A stretch of DNA of 64,000 bases from Alkalisalibacterium limincola (GCF_008017755.1 NZ_VRTS01000010.1:1-64000), one strand, 5' to 3'. Shown: positions 51,484 to 61,781, numbered from the stretch's first letter. Program-made: numbers and translations. The notes: generated by a model from the sequence alone, not told the origin.

Positions 51484-51744
51484 ATGAAAGCCATGAAAGG
51501 GATCCTGGCGCCCGCATGCGTCGGCCTGCTGCTGGCCAGCGGCTGCGCCGGCCACGACCGCAATGCGCTCTACCAGCCGATGGAGCCCAACTACGCCGAC
51601 CCCGCCGACCCGATGCAGCGCCAGTTCGAGGATCCGCGCGACCTGGACGCGCGAGGCCGGCCCGAGGCCCCGATATTGCCCCTGCCGGAGCGCGAGGAGG
51701 ATCCGCTGGAGGATCCCGATCCGGAGGACCTCGACGGTGGTTGA
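51484..51744 (+). CDS. Small lipoprotein of unknown function
   Basis: An 86-residue lipoprotein: lipobox LLASGC puts the lipidated Cys at residue 21. The mature part is short, Pro-rich and acidic (PLPEREEDPLEDPDPEDLDGG), probably disordered. GGGAGCAGTGAG precedes the ATG. I do not recognise a family. Confidence 0.7.
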   Translation: MKAMKGILAPACVGLLLASGCAGHDRNALYQPMEPNYADPADPMQRQFEDPRDLDARGRPEAPILPLPEREEDPLEDPDPEDLDGG

Positions 51745-51819
51745 GCCGTCCCAGGGCCTGTCACGCCTCCGCGCGGCGGCGCAGGGGCTTGGAGTTTCCA
51801 CGAGCAAAGGAAAAACGCG

Positions 51820-52812
51820 ATGGGATTGCTGATCGACGGTGAATGGCACGACCGCTGGTACGACACGGACGGCAACGAAGGCCGCTTCAAGCGCTCCGAG
51901 AGCCAGTTCCGCCACTGGGTGACGGCCGACGGATCGCCGGGGCCCACCGGCGACGGGGGTTTCCGGGCCGAGCCCGGGCGCTACCACCTTTACGTGTCCC
52001 TGGCCTGCCCCTGGGCGCACCGGACCCTCATCTTCCGGCGGCTCAAGGGCCTGGAGGCCATGATCGACGTGTCGGTGGTCAATTGGCTGATGGGAAAGCA
52101 GGGTTGGACGTTCGAGGATGGACCCGGCGTCGTGCCCGACCCGGTCCATGGCGCGCAGCGCATGTACGAGGTCTACCTCGCCGCCGATCCGCAATACTCC
52201 GGCCGGGTAACGGTCCCGGTGTTGTGGGACAAGCAGCAGGGCACCATCGTCAGCAACGAGTCCGCGGACATCATCCGGATGTTCAATACCGCCTTCGACG
52301 ACGTCGGTGCGGCGAAGGCCGACTTCTATCCCGAGGGCTTGCGCGAGGAGATCGACCGGGTCAACGAGCGCGTCTACGACGAGGTCAACAACGGGGTCTA
52401 CAAGGCGGGCTTCGCCACCACGCAGAAAGCCTACGAATCAGCGGTCGCTCCGCTGTTCGACGCGTTGGACTGGCTTGAGGAACGATTGGCGACGCGCCGC
52501 TACCTGTGTGGGGATCGCCTGACCGAAGCGGACTGGCGGTTGTTCACCACGCTGGTGCGCTTCGACCCGGTGTACGTGGGCCACTTCAAGTGCAACCTGC
52601 GCCGCATCGCGGACTATCCGAACCTGTCGGGTTTCCTCCGCGAGCTCTACCAGATGCCCCGGGTCGCCGACACGGTCGACTTCCAGCACATCAAGGGGCA
52701 CTACTACGAGAGCCACCACATGATCAATCCGACCGGCGTGGTGCCGCTTGGCCCGCTGATGGATCTTGATTCCGCGCACGGGCGCGAGCACCTCCCGGTG
52801 CAGCGGGCCTAG
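51820..52812 (+). CDS. yqjG: Glutathionyl-hydroquinone reductase, YqjG/PcpF-like
   Basis: Xi-class glutathione transferase, 330 residues. The catalytic Cys is in YVSLACPWAHRTLIFR near residue 66, the GSH site VPVLWDKQQGTIVSNESADIIRMF follows, and the helical C-domain has CGDRLTEADWRLFTTLVRFDPVYVGHFKCN. These enzymes reduce glutathionyl-hydroquinones. The family name is secure. It stands alone between a lipoprotein gene and a strong terminator. Confidence 0.95.
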   Translation: MGLLIDGEWHDRWYDTDGNEGRFKRSESQFRHWVTADGSPGPTGDGGFRAEPGRYHLYVSLACPWAHRTLIFRRLKGLEAMIDVSVVNWLMGKQGWTFEDGPGVVPDPVHGAQRMYEVYLAADPQYSGRVTVPVLWDKQQGTIVSNESADIIRMFNTAFDDVGAAKADFYPEGLREEIDRVNERVYDEVNNGVYKAGFATTQKAYESAVAPLFDALDWLEERLATRRYLCGDRLTEADWRLFTTLVRFDPVYVGHFKCNLRRIADYPNLSGFLRELYQMPRVADTVDFQHIKGHYYESHHMINPTGVVPLGPLMDLDSAHGREHLPVQRA

Positions 52813-52827
52813 CGGGCAGGTGCAGGA

Positions 52828-52866
52828 GGATACGCGCGGGACAGGGCTTCCGGCCCGCGCGTATCC
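52828..52866. terminator. Bidirectional terminator, 13-base perfect stem
   Basis: GGATACGCGCGGG (52828-52840) pairs with CCCGCGCGTATCC (52854-52866), loop of 13 bases. It lies between the convergent yqjG and DUF2059 genes, 16 and 6 bases from their stops. Confidence 0.75.
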
Positions 52867-52871
52867 GGGGG

Positions 52872-53404
52872 TCAGTTGCCCGGGGGCTGCTGGCCTGCCG
52901 GCGTCTGGGCCGCAGTTTCCACCGCCGCCTCGATGGCTGCCTCGAAGCGCGGCATCGACTCGCTGACGCGTCGCTCGGCCACTTCGCCGGTGCGCTCCAT
53001 CAGCCGCTCCTGCTTGTCCATGAACGAGCGGCCTTCCGCGCTTGTGTAGAACGCGAGGGCCGCATCGATCTCGGCGTCGGTGAACACCTCGGCGTGCACG
53101 CGCACGACATCGGGCTTCATCGCGTCCCAGGAGAGCGTGTTCTGGATGTCCTGGAACAGGGCTTCCATGGCCGGCCGGGCCGAAGCGGCCTGGCCCTCGT
53201 CGAGCCCACGCTGCTGCGCGGCCATCATGTAGCGCTGCGCGGCCGCCTGCATCAGCTGCTGCTGCATGCCGATCACGCTTTGCTCGATGCCGGTGGCATC
53301 ATGAGCTGCTCGGCCTTCGCGGGATCCGCAGCGTGGGCCACGCCCATGCCGAAGCTGACGGCCAGGGCGAGGGCGATGGGGAGCGAGCTTTTGATCAGGC
53401 GCAT
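52872..53404 (-). CDS. DUF2059 periplasmic protein (frame broken)
   Basis: About 177 residues. The signal peptide (MRLIKSSLPIALALAVSFG, cleavage after AHA) is read from 53404. The DUF2059 helical domain (MQAAAQRYMMAAQQ to DAALAFYTSAEGRSFMDKQERLM) is in another frame. The break is near 53300; one restored G gives EQLMDATGIEQSVIGMQQ. The family function is not established. Its C-terminus is Ala/Gln/Pro-rich. Confidence 0.82.
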
Positions 53405-53573
53405 GGGTAATCCTTGGGTATGGGTGTGCGCAGGCTAGACCCACGCGATGGCGACGGCAAATCCGACCGCCGCGCCTGTTCAGCTGGCCGCAAGCCCCGG
53501 GTTCCCTTTTCACATGAATCTTCCAGGCTGCCGTTCAGGGTTGGGCGAACGTCCGGACACAGGAGGTGACGCG

Positions 53574-54853
<1,280 letters not shown>

Positions 54854-54993
54854 GCCCCGATGGCGCCAGGCGCTGCATTCGCTGAACGAATCGACAGCGC
54901 CGGCTGAACGTGTGCAACGCGTGACGAGTCCGTTCAAAGGGGATTAATCGCGCTCTGGACACCCTGCGGGTGCACCATTGCAGGAGTGCCACC

Positions 54994-55389
54994 ATGCGCA
55001 AGTTCGTCATCAGTCTCAGCCTTGCCGCCGCCGGCGTGCTCGCCCTCACGGCGTTGCCCGTTTCCGAGGCCCAGGCCTCGCCCCGCATCTACGTCGACCT
55101 CGGCGATGTGTTCTTCACCGCTGGCCGCCCCTACCATCGCCATTCGCGGGCACCGCTGCATGTCGTGCACTACGACTACGGCCCGCGCTATTACCACTAC
55201 GGCCCGCCAGTGCGTGTAGTCCACCACTACGCGCCGCCGCCGCGCGTGCGCCACGTCTACCACTACCCGCCGGGGTACGGCTACGGGCTGCCGCGCCACC
55301 ACCGCGGGCACAAGCACGACCGTCGCGGAGGCTGGGATCGCGGGCGCGATCGTGGCCGGGATCGCGGCCGGGGTCGCGGCCGCCACTGA
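54994..55389 (+). CDS. Secreted His/Tyr/Arg-rich protein
   Basis: A 131-residue protein with a signal peptide (1-28, ending AQAS). The mature part is rich in HY, PP and RH (VVHYDYGPRYYHYGPP) and ends in a basic GRDRGRDRGRGRGRH repeat encoded by CG-rich direct repeats at 55340-55389. Low complexity; no family recognised. The composition suggests metal or polyanion binding at the cell surface. CAGGAG precedes the ATG. Confidence 0.65.
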   Translation: MRKFVISLSLAAAGVLALTALPVSEAQASPRIYVDLGDVFFTAGRPYHRHSRAPLHVVHYDYGPRYYHYGPPVRVVHHYAPPPRVRHVYHYPPGYGYGLPRHHRGHKHDRRGGWDRGRDRGRDRGRGRGRH

Positions 55390-55392
55390 GTT

Positions 55393-55464
55393 CCGACGGG
55401 CATGGCCCGTCGGGAATTCCACGATCGATGGTGCCCGGGAACCGCCGGCGAGTCCGGCGTTCCC
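55393..55464. terminator. Two stem-loops between convergent genes
   Basis: CCGACGGGC with GCCCGTCGG (55393-55401, 55105-frame partner at 55405-55413) and a second hairpin of GGGAA-CGCCGG with CCGGCG-TTCCC (55437-55464). They lie between the His-rich gene and tonB, whose corrected stop is at 55483. Confidence 0.6.
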
Positions 55465-55482
55465 GCGTTTCATGCCACGGGC

Positions 55483-56168
55483 TCAGTGGTCGAGCTTGAA
55501 CTCGATCGGGACCCGTCCCCAGGCCTGGTCGGCTGGCCGTCGTGCAGCGCGGGCTGGAATTGCCAGTGCGCCAGCACGTGGCGGCGAGCGGCGTCATCGA
55601 GGACGCGGTGCCCACTGCTCTGGTCGACTTCCACCGAGGCGGGTCGCCCGGCTTCGTCGACCAGCACCCGCAGCCAGACCGTGCCGGTCAGTCCCGCCCG
55701 AACCGCGGGCCGGGGGTAGGGCGGGGCGGAGGCTGCGATGTAGCGCAGGGCCGCCGGACCTGCGGCTCCGGCGCCGGCACCCACGTCGCCTCCCGTTTCG
55801 ATGACGGGCCCGGGGTTTGCCGCAAGCGGTGGCGCCGGAATGTCCAGCGGGCCGGCCTCCCCGCGGACCAGCACCGGGGCTTCCGGGGGCGGGGCCGGGG
55901 TGGCCTGGGCCGGCTGTGCGCTCACGGGCCGGGTCGGCATGGGCGGCGGTGGCGGTGGCGCCGGCCTGGGGACGATGTCGACGATCGGGTTCGTCGGCGG
56001 CGGAGCGAGCATCTGCGGGCCGAGGTTGGCCTGCATCGGCATGGCCAGGACCAGCAGCGCGCCCAGGTTGAGCGCCATCGTGGCGCCCAGGGCACCGATG
56101 CGTGCCGGGTCCGGATGCTTCGATTCGACGGTGTCGTGGAATCCGTTGAAGGTGATTGCCTGTGCCAT
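55483..56168 (-). CDS. tonB: Energy transducer TonB (frame broken near C-terminus)
   Basis: About 229 residues. One N-terminal helix near residues 30-50 is followed by a Pro-rich spanning region with many PPPPP/PAP units, then the TonB C-terminal domain (PPYPRPAVRAGLTGTVWLRVLVDEAGRPASVEV). The last segment runs out of frame near 55530; adding one base changes the tail to QAWGRVPIEFKLDH, the proper TonB end, with the stop at 55483. Start at 56168 has GGAGG eight bases upstream. It transmits inner-membrane proton motive force to outer-membrane receptors; no exbB/exbD is next to it. Confidence 0.85.
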
Positions 56169-56357
56169 CTGTCCAACCTCCATTGCCAGGGTGGGGCGAC
56201 GGCGAGGACGTGGACCTCGCGACATACGCAGCCGTAGGGTGCTGCAGGGCCAGAGTGCTCCGACCCGGCGCGGCGATGCAAGCCTGCCGGTGCGGTTCGG
56301 ATGCCGGCTGGCCGGCGTTCGTTCAGCAAGGCAGGCGTCGATCAGGGCGGTGGCCGC

Positions 56358-56363
56358 TACAAT
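56358..56363 (+). promoter_or_regulatory. Candidate -10 element of dusA
   Basis: TACAAT (five of six) ends eight bases before the ATG at 56372, so the dusA message may have a very short leader or none. No convincing -35. Confidence 0.4.
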
Positions 56364-56371
56364 GCGCGCCG

Positions 56372-57370
56372 ATGGTGACCTTGCCTGCCAACGCCCTGCG
56401 CCTGTGCGTCGCCCCGATGATGGAGTGGACCGACCGCCATTGCCGGGTCTTCCACCGCATCCTCGCCCCGGGTGCCCGGCTGTACACCGAGATGGTGCAC
56501 GCGCAGGCCGTCATCCACGGGGACCGCCAGCGCCTGCTCGGCTTCGATCCGGTCGAGCATCCGCTCGCGCTGCAGCTGGGCGGTAGCGATCCGTCCGACC
56601 TCGCCCGCGCCTGCGTCGTTGCGACCGGGCTTGGCTACGACGAGATCAACCTCAATGTCGGCTGCCCGTCCGACCGCGTCCAGGCCGGGCGCTTCGGCGC
56701 CTGCCTGATGCGCGAGCCGGGACTGGTCGCCGATTGCGTGGCGGCGATGGCCAGCGCCACCCCGGTTCCGGTGACGGTGAAGTGCCGGCTGGGCGTCGAC
56801 GAACTCGAGGACTACGACTACTTCCTTGGCTTCATCGACACGGTGGCGCAGGCGGGCTGCCGCGTGTTCATCGTGCATGCGCGCAAGGCATGGCTGAGCG
56901 GGCTGAGCCCGAAGCAGAACCGGGAGATCCCACCGCTGCGCCACGACTGGGTCTGGCGCCTGAAGCGCGAGCGGCCGGAGCTGCAGGTCGTGCTCAATGG
57001 CGGGCTGACCACGCCCGCGGACGCCCAGGCGCACCTGCCGCACTGCGATGGCGTCATGATCGGTCGCGCCGCCTACCACGACCCCTACGTGCTGCACCGG
57101 CTGCAGCAGGCGCTGTTCGCCCCGGAGCAGCCCCTGCGCCCGCGCGAGGCCCTGCTGGGCGACATGCGCCCATACATCGAGGCCCACCTCGCCGCCGGAG
57201 GCGCGCTCAAGCACGTGGCGCGCCACCTGCTCGGCCTCTTCCACGGCGAGTTCGGTGGCCGCGCATTCCGCCAGGTGCTCAGCCAGAACGCGTATCGCGA
57301 AGGTGCCGGCTGGGAGGTCATCGAGCAGGCACTGGAGCCGACGCGTCGGCAGCCCCGGGAAGCGGCGTGA
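56372..57370 (+). CDS. dusA: tRNA-dihydrouridine synthase A
   Basis: FMN enzyme of 332 residues that reduces U20/U20a in the tRNA D-loop. DusA signatures are RLCVAPMMEWTDRHCRVFHR at the start, GYDEINLNVGCPSDRVQAGRFGACLM with the catalytic Cys, FIVHARKAWLSGLSPKQNREIPPL and DGVMIGRAAYHDPY. ATG 56372 is likely; the hexamer TACAAT just before supports it. Its stop overlaps the amidinotransferase-family start (GTGA). Confidence 0.95.
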   Translation: MVTLPANALRLCVAPMMEWTDRHCRVFHRILAPGARLYTEMVHAQAVIHGDRQRLLGFDPVEHPLALQLGGSDPSDLARACVVATGLGYDEINLNVGCPSDRVQAGRFGACLMREPGLVADCVAAMASATPVPVTVKCRLGVDELEDYDYFLGFIDTVAQAGCRVFIVHARKAWLSGLSPKQNREIPPLRHDWVWRLKRERPELQVVLNGGLTTPADAQAHLPHCDGVMIGRAAYHDPYVLHRLQQALFAPEQPLRPREALLGDMRPYIEAHLAAGGALKHVARHLLGLFHGEFGGRAFRQVLSQNAYREGAGWEVIEQALEPTRRQPREAA

Positions 57371-58284
57371 TCACGCGCGACGCCAGTGCGTTCGCCGAAC
57401 TCGCCCGGTGCATCCAGCCCGACATCGACGCAGCCTGCCCGCGGGCCGTCTTCCTGGTGGCTCCCGACGGGTTCCGGGTGGACGAGGAGTCGGCCAGCGA
57501 CAATGCCTACATGGCCCTCGGTGAGGCCGATCCGGGTCGGGCGCTGGCCCAGCATCGAGCACTGCATGCGGCGGTGTCCGCGGACCGGCCGGCGATCGTC
57601 TTCCCGGGGTCGACAGCCACGCCCGATGCGGTGTTCCCCAACAACGTGTTCGCGACCGCCCGCGTCGCCGGGCAGGGGCGCGTGGTCATCGGCCACATGC
57701 GCCATGCCGGCCGCCGCCGCGAAGCCGGGCGCGCGGACATCCGGGAGTTCTTCACCGGGGTGCTGGGCCACGCACTGGTGGACCTGTCCACGCAGCCGGG
57801 CATTTGCGAACTCACCGGCTCGCTGGTCATCGACCGCGCCCGCGGGATCGGGTTTTGCGGCCTGTCGGAGCGCTGTGACGAGACCGGCGCCCGGGCGATG
57901 ATGGAGGCCTTCGGGCTTCGCGGGGTGCTCATGTTCGACCTGGCGTCCGGCGAATACCACGCCAACGTGGTGATGAGCGTGCTGGCAGGGCGCGCACTGG
58001 TGCTGGCGCCGCAGGGCTTCGCGGATCGATCGGTGGCCGCGGCGATCGGCACGATCTACCGCGACGTCGTCAGCCTCGAGCCGGAAGCCAAGGCCGCGTT
58101 CGCGGGCAACTGCATTGCCGTGGACGAGCGGCGGGCATGGTTCAGCACGCGGGCGGCGCAGTCGCTCAACGCGGCCCAGCGCGCGCAGTTGGCCCGCGCC
58201 GGCTTCGAGATCGGCAGCGTGGACCTCGACGAGATCGAGAAGGCCGGTGGCAGCCTGCGCTGCTGCATTGGCGAGATCTATTGA
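57367..58284 (+). CDS. Amidinotransferase/arginine-deiminase-family enzyme, CtlX-like
   Basis: A 305-residue pentein-fold enzyme. The GSTATPDAVFPNNVFATA segment has the Asn/Asp substrate ligands, and LDEIEKAGGSLRCCIGEIY at the C-terminus carries the catalytic Cys in the family position before the end. The ARA and DDAH relatives act on guanidino or ureido groups; CtlX is a citrulline utilisation hydrolase. The second Cys in RCC is unusual beside the catalytic one. It starts at GTG 57367, overlapping dusA by four bases, so it is translated with a tRNA-modifying gene for no obvious reason. Substrate uncertain. Confidence 0.82.
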   Translation: MITRDASAFAELARCIQPDIDAACPRAVFLVAPDGFRVDEESASDNAYMALGEADPGRALAQHRALHAAVSADRPAIVFPGSTATPDAVFPNNVFATARVAGQGRVVIGHMRHAGRRREAGRADIREFFTGVLGHALVDLSTQPGICELTGSLVIDRARGIGFCGLSERCDETGARAMMEAFGLRGVLMFDLASGEYHANVVMSVLAGRALVLAPQGFADRSVAAAIGTIYRDVVSLEPEAKAAFAGNCIAVDERRAWFSTRAAQSLNAAQRAQLARAGFEIGSVDLDEIEKAGGSLRCCIGEIY

Positions 58285-58451
58285 CCCCGGCGACTCCCCC
58301 AAGCTGTACGACGCCTGCACGGCCCGCGTGGGTTTGGGGACATTTAAGCGCTGATTCACTGCTTTTCAAACACACTTGCCTCCAATCCAGCCTGCTTCCC
58401 CTGTGGAGCAGGGCTCGCTACCATCCCGACCTTCGAGGTTGAGAACACGTC

Positions 58452-58781
58452 ATGGCCGCGACTCTTCGCCAAATCCTCTGCCTGGCTTGCGCGCTGTCCC
58501 TTTCGGGCGTTGCGCTGGCCAGCGATCCACCGGCATCGAATCCGCGCGAGGCGCGCGATTTCCGCGAGTCGCGCGAGCTTCGCGATTCGGTGCGCCGCGT
58601 CGAGCGCGATACGGGGGGCTCGGTGCTTCGCGCCGAGCGCGTGCATGGCCGCGAGGTGAACCGAGTCAAGGTGCTCACGCCGGAAGGGCGGGTGCGTGTG
58701 GTACATGAGAACAACAACAACGAACGATCACGCGAAGTGGAGCGCGGTCCGCGCCGCAATCCGCGTGCGCGGGACGATTGA
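58452..58781 (+). CDS. Small exported protein upstream of phoP
   Basis: A 109-residue protein with a signal peptide (residues 1-23, cleavage at ALASD). The mature chain is mostly charged (Arg/Glu) with a region like PepSY-type small proteins (RVERDTGGSVLRAERVHGREVNRVKVLTPEGRVRVVHENN). In other xanthomonads a small PepSY-like gene often precedes phoPQ, which supports a link. It is 67 bases before phoP. Function unknown. Confidence 0.7.
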   Translation: MAATLRQILCLACALSLSGVALASDPPASNPREARDFRESRELRDSVRRVERDTGGSVLRAERVHGREVNRVKVLTPEGRVRVVHENNNNERSREVERGPRRNPRARDD

Positions 58782-58848
58782 CCCGAAGAGTTACCCAACT
58801 GGCGGGCTGCGGTTAAAGTGGCCCTGAATGCACGGAAAGGAGCACCGA

Positions 58849-59529
58849 ATGCGCATCCTGCTGGTCGAGGACGAAGCGCCTCTGCGTGAAACGTTGGCCG
58901 CTCGCCTCAAGCGCGAAGGCTTTGCTGTCGATGCAGCCCAGGATGGCGAGGAAGGCCTGTACCTGGGCAAGGAAGTCCCGTTCGACGTCGCGATCATCGA
59001 CCTGGGCCTGCCCAAGCTGTCGGGCATGGACCTGGTCAAGGCGCTGCGCGAGGAGCAGAAGAAGTTTCCGATCCTCATCCTGACCGCGCGTTCGAGCTGG
59101 CAGGACAAGGTCGAGGGCCTGAAGTCGGGCGCCGACGACTATCTGGTCAAGCCGTTCCACGTCGAGGAATTGCTCGCGCGTCTCAACGCGCTGCTGCGCC
59201 GCGCCGCGGGATGGAGCAAGCCGACGCTTGAATGCGGTCCGATCACGCTCGACCTCGCAGCGCAGACCGTGTCGGTGGCCGACAGCAACGTCGACCTGAC
59301 CAGCTACGAGTACAAGGTGCTCGAGTACCTGATGCTGCACGCCGGCGAGCTGGTCTCCAAGGCCGATCTGACCGAGCACATCTACCAGCAGGACTTCGAC
59401 CGGGACTCCAACGTCCTGGAGGTCTTCATCGGTCGCCTGCGCAAGAAGCTCGACCCCGAGGGCGAGCTCAAGCCGATCGAGACGGTGCGCGGTCGCGGCT
59501 ACCGTTTCGCGATCCCGCGCAACGAGTAA
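58849..59529 (+). CDS. phoP: Response regulator PhoP
   Basis: OmpR/PhoB-family two-component regulator of 226 residues. The receiver domain has the phosphoacceptor Asp in FDVAIIDLGLPKLSG near residue 51 and the conserved Lys in DYLVKPFH. The DNA-binding winged helix follows with EYKVLEYLM and ETVRGRGYRFAIP. Start at 58849 has AAGGAG nine bases upstream; the in-frame ATG at 58828 does not. Its partner phoQ follows after 91 bases. Confidence 0.93.
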   Translation: MRILLVEDEAPLRETLAARLKREGFAVDAAQDGEEGLYLGKEVPFDVAIIDLGLPKLSGMDLVKALREEQKKFPILILTARSSWQDKVEGLKSGADDYLVKPFHVEELLARLNALLRRAAGWSKPTLECGPITLDLAAQTVSVADSNVDLTSYEYKVLEYLMLHAGELVSKADLTEHIYQQDFDRDSNVLEVFIGRLRKKLDPEGELKPIETVRGRGYRFAIPRNE

Positions 59530-59553
59530 GCCGGAAGTGGCGATGCAGGGAAC

Positions 59554-59571
59554 GGGCAGGATGACCTGCCC
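59554..59571 (+). repeat. Hairpin between phoP and phoQ
   Basis: GGGCAGG and CCTGCCC form a perfect seven-base stem with an ATGA loop in the 91-base phoP-phoQ gap. It may set unequal expression of the two genes or protect the phoP 3' end. No T run, so full termination is unlikely. Confidence 0.5.
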
Positions 59572-59620
59572 CGGCCCCTTGCGCCGTGACGCCGGCCCCA
59601 GCAGAGGAAGGTGATTGCCG

Positions 59621-61021
59621 ATGCCCTTGTGGCGCTCGCTATCGCTTCAGGCCCGGCAGCTGTTGGCTGCCAGCCTCGGCCTGATCGCCTTTCTGGGACT
59701 CACCGGCTATTCGCTCGACCAGGCTTTCCAGCAGACCGCCGAGTCCGCGCAGCGCGAGCGCCTGAAGAGTTACGCCCTGGCCTACATCGGCGGCATCGAG
59801 ATCACGCGCAGCTGCGCGGTATCGCCCCCGGAAGCGCCTCCCGATCCTGACTTCAACCGTCCCGGAAGCGGCCTGTACGCCGCAGCGCGGGGCGACTGCC
59901 TGGCCTGGGAGACCCCTTCCGCGCTCGGCCGCAACCTGCCCCCCTCGCTCGACCTGAGCCCGATGCAGGAACGCTTCGATGGCCCGTTCGTGGTGGAGGA
60001 CGAGCAGCGCCAGTCGCCGATGGAGGTCTACCGCTACGCGATCGGCCTGCAATGGGAAGTGGGCTCGGGCGAGGACGCCCGCGACATCCTGCTGACCTTC
60101 GACGTTTTCCAGGACTCCGCCGCGGTCGGGCGCCAGGTGCAGGTGTTCCGGCGCGCGCTGTGGGCCTACCTGGGTGCCGCCGCCCTGCTGTTGCTGGGTG
60201 TCCAGGTGCTGGTGCTGCGCTGGAGCCTGTTGCCGGTGCGTCGGGTGGCCCGTGACCTGCGCGAGGTCGAGCAGGGCCGGAGCGAACTGCTGGAAGGCAA
60301 CTATCCGCGTGAGCTCACGCCATTGACCGGCAGCATCAATGCGCTGGTCGAAAGCGAACGCGAGCACCTGGAGCGCTATCGCAACACGCTCTCGGACCTG
60401 GCCCACAGCCTGAAGACGCCGCTCGCGGTCATGCGTTCGCGGCTGGAGAGCGGCACCAGCGATGAGTTGCGCGATGAGGTGAAGGTGCAGGTGCAGCGCA
60501 TGAGCGACATCGTCTCCTACCAGCTCTCGCGCGCCGCCGCGACCGGCCACCAGTTGTTCGCCGCGCCGCTCGACCTCGGCCCCAAGGCCGAGGAGATCGT
60601 GTTGAGCCTGGAAAAGGTCTATGCCGGCAAGGGCGTGCTGTGCGAGTTCGACGTCGCCGAAGGCGCCCAGTTCCACGGCGAGGAGGGCGACCTGCTGGAG
60701 CTGTTGGGCAACCTGCTGGAGAACGCGTTCAAGTGGGCGCAACGGCGCGTGCTGCTGACGGTGAGGGTCCAGGAGGAAGCGGGCAACCGCCGCCCGGGGC
60801 TCCTGATCAGCGTCGAGGACGATGGCCCCGGCATTCCTGCCGAGCGTGTCGAGCGGCTGCTGCAGCGCGGCGTACGCGGCGACGAGCGCGTCCAGGGCCA
60901 CGGGATCGGCCTGTCGATCGTGCAGGACATCGTGCGCGCCTACCGCGGCGAGCTGAAGGTGGACGCGTCGCCCGACCTGGGCGGTTCGCGCTTCAGCGTG
61001 CGCTTTCCGCCGGCGCTGTAG
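59621..61021 (+). CDS. phoQ: Sensor histidine kinase PhoQ
   Basis: A 466-residue membrane kinase. Two transmembrane helices (about 15-33 and 183-205) flank a periplasmic domain with a Cys and acidic patches, a HAMP region follows, and the phosphoacceptor His is in LSDLAHSLKTPLAVMRSRLE near residue 266. The ATP-binding domain has N, G1 and G2 boxes (LLENAFKWAQRR, SVEDDGPGIP, GHGIGLSIVQDIV). PhoQ in xanthomonads responds to low divalent cations and antimicrobial peptides. GAGGAAGG precedes the ATG at 59621. Its last 29 bases overlap the mtfA end on the other strand. Confidence 0.93.
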   Translation: MPLWRSLSLQARQLLAASLGLIAFLGLTGYSLDQAFQQTAESAQRERLKSYALAYIGGIEITRSCAVSPPEAPPDPDFNRPGSGLYAAARGDCLAWETPSALGRNLPPSLDLSPMQERFDGPFVVEDEQRQSPMEVYRYAIGLQWEVGSGEDARDILLTFDVFQDSAAVGRQVQVFRRALWAYLGAAALLLLGVQVLVLRWSLLPVRRVARDLREVEQGRSELLEGNYPRELTPLTGSINALVESEREHLERYRNTLSDLAHSLKTPLAVMRSRLESGTSDELRDEVKVQVQRMSDIVSYQLSRAAATGHQLFAAPLDLGPKAEEIVLSLEKVYAGKGVLCEFDVAEGAQFHGEEGDLLELLGNLLENAFKWAQRRVLLTVRVQEEAGNRRPGLLISVEDDGPGIPAERVERLLQRGVRGDERVQGHGIGLSIVQDIVRAYRGELKVDASPDLGGSRFSVRFPPAL

Positions 61022-61781
61022 GACGCGGGGGCGGGCCGTAGACCCGGCAAAGGTGGGCGGCGACCCGTGGCATGACCCGTGCCAGGTGTTCCGGTGCGGT
61101 GAAGTGGTACTCGCTGACCACCGCGAAGAACTCCTCCGGTGCGCTGGCCGCGTATTCGTCGATCACCGGTTCGCGGCCGCCTTCCAGGTCTGCCAGCAGC
61201 GCGTCGTAGGCCTGCTGGAAGTCCCGTGCCCAGTCCGCCCGCGCGTCGGCCGGGAGTGGCGGCGTGCCGTCGAGCACGCCGTCGAGCAGGTCGAGTTTGT
61301 GCGCCATCTCGTGGATCGCGACATTGAAGCCGGGCGTCGGGTCCTCCAGGTCGGCGGCGATGTCCTCCCACGACAACACGATCGGCCCGGCTTCCCACGC
61401 CTCGCCGGCCAGGTCCTCTTCGCCTTCGATCACCACGCCCGTCTCGTCGTCGACCAGGTGGCGCCGTGCGCGAAAGCTGCCCGGGTACACGATCAGCTGC
61501 GACCACCCGGACAGGCCACGCGGGCCCACCTCCAAGAGGGGCAGGCAACACAGCGCAGCGATCGCGTGGACCATCGACGGATCCAGTTCCAGGCCCGCCA
61601 CCGGCGTGAGGGTCTTCTCGCCGAGGAAGCGCTCCACCAGGGCGCGCAGCCGCTCCTGGCGCGGAATGTCCAGGCCACGAACCAGCGCCACCGACCCCAG
61701 CAGCTCCTGCCACTGGGATTGGGTGAGGCGGGTCGGACGCGGCTGGAAGAGGGCGCGAAGCGCGTCGAACAGTCGGGACAT
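60993..61781 (-). CDS. mtfA: Zinc-dependent peptidase MtfA
   Basis: M90-family aminopeptidase of 262 residues. The zinc site is VAIHEMAHKLDLLDG (HExxH near residue 151), with the third ligand region EEFFAVVSEYHF. In E. coli MtfA binds the Mlc repressor and so influences ptsG. A TAGGAT -10-like hexamer is upstream of the ATG at 61781. It converges on phoQ with a 29-base coding overlap. Confidence 0.9.
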   Translation of the reverse strand: MSRLFDALRALFQPRPTRLTQSQWQELLGSVALVRGLDIPRQERLRALVERFLGEKTLTPVAGLELDPSMVHAIAALCCLPLLEVGPRGLSGWSQLIVYPGSFRARRHLVDDETGVVIEGEEDLAGEAWEAGPIVLSWEDIAADLEDPTPGFNVAIHEMAHKLDLLDGVLDGTPPLPADARADWARDFQQAYDALLADLEGGREPVIDEYAASAPEEFFAVVSEYHFTAPEHLARVMPRVAAHLCRVYGPPPRPTAPAESAR

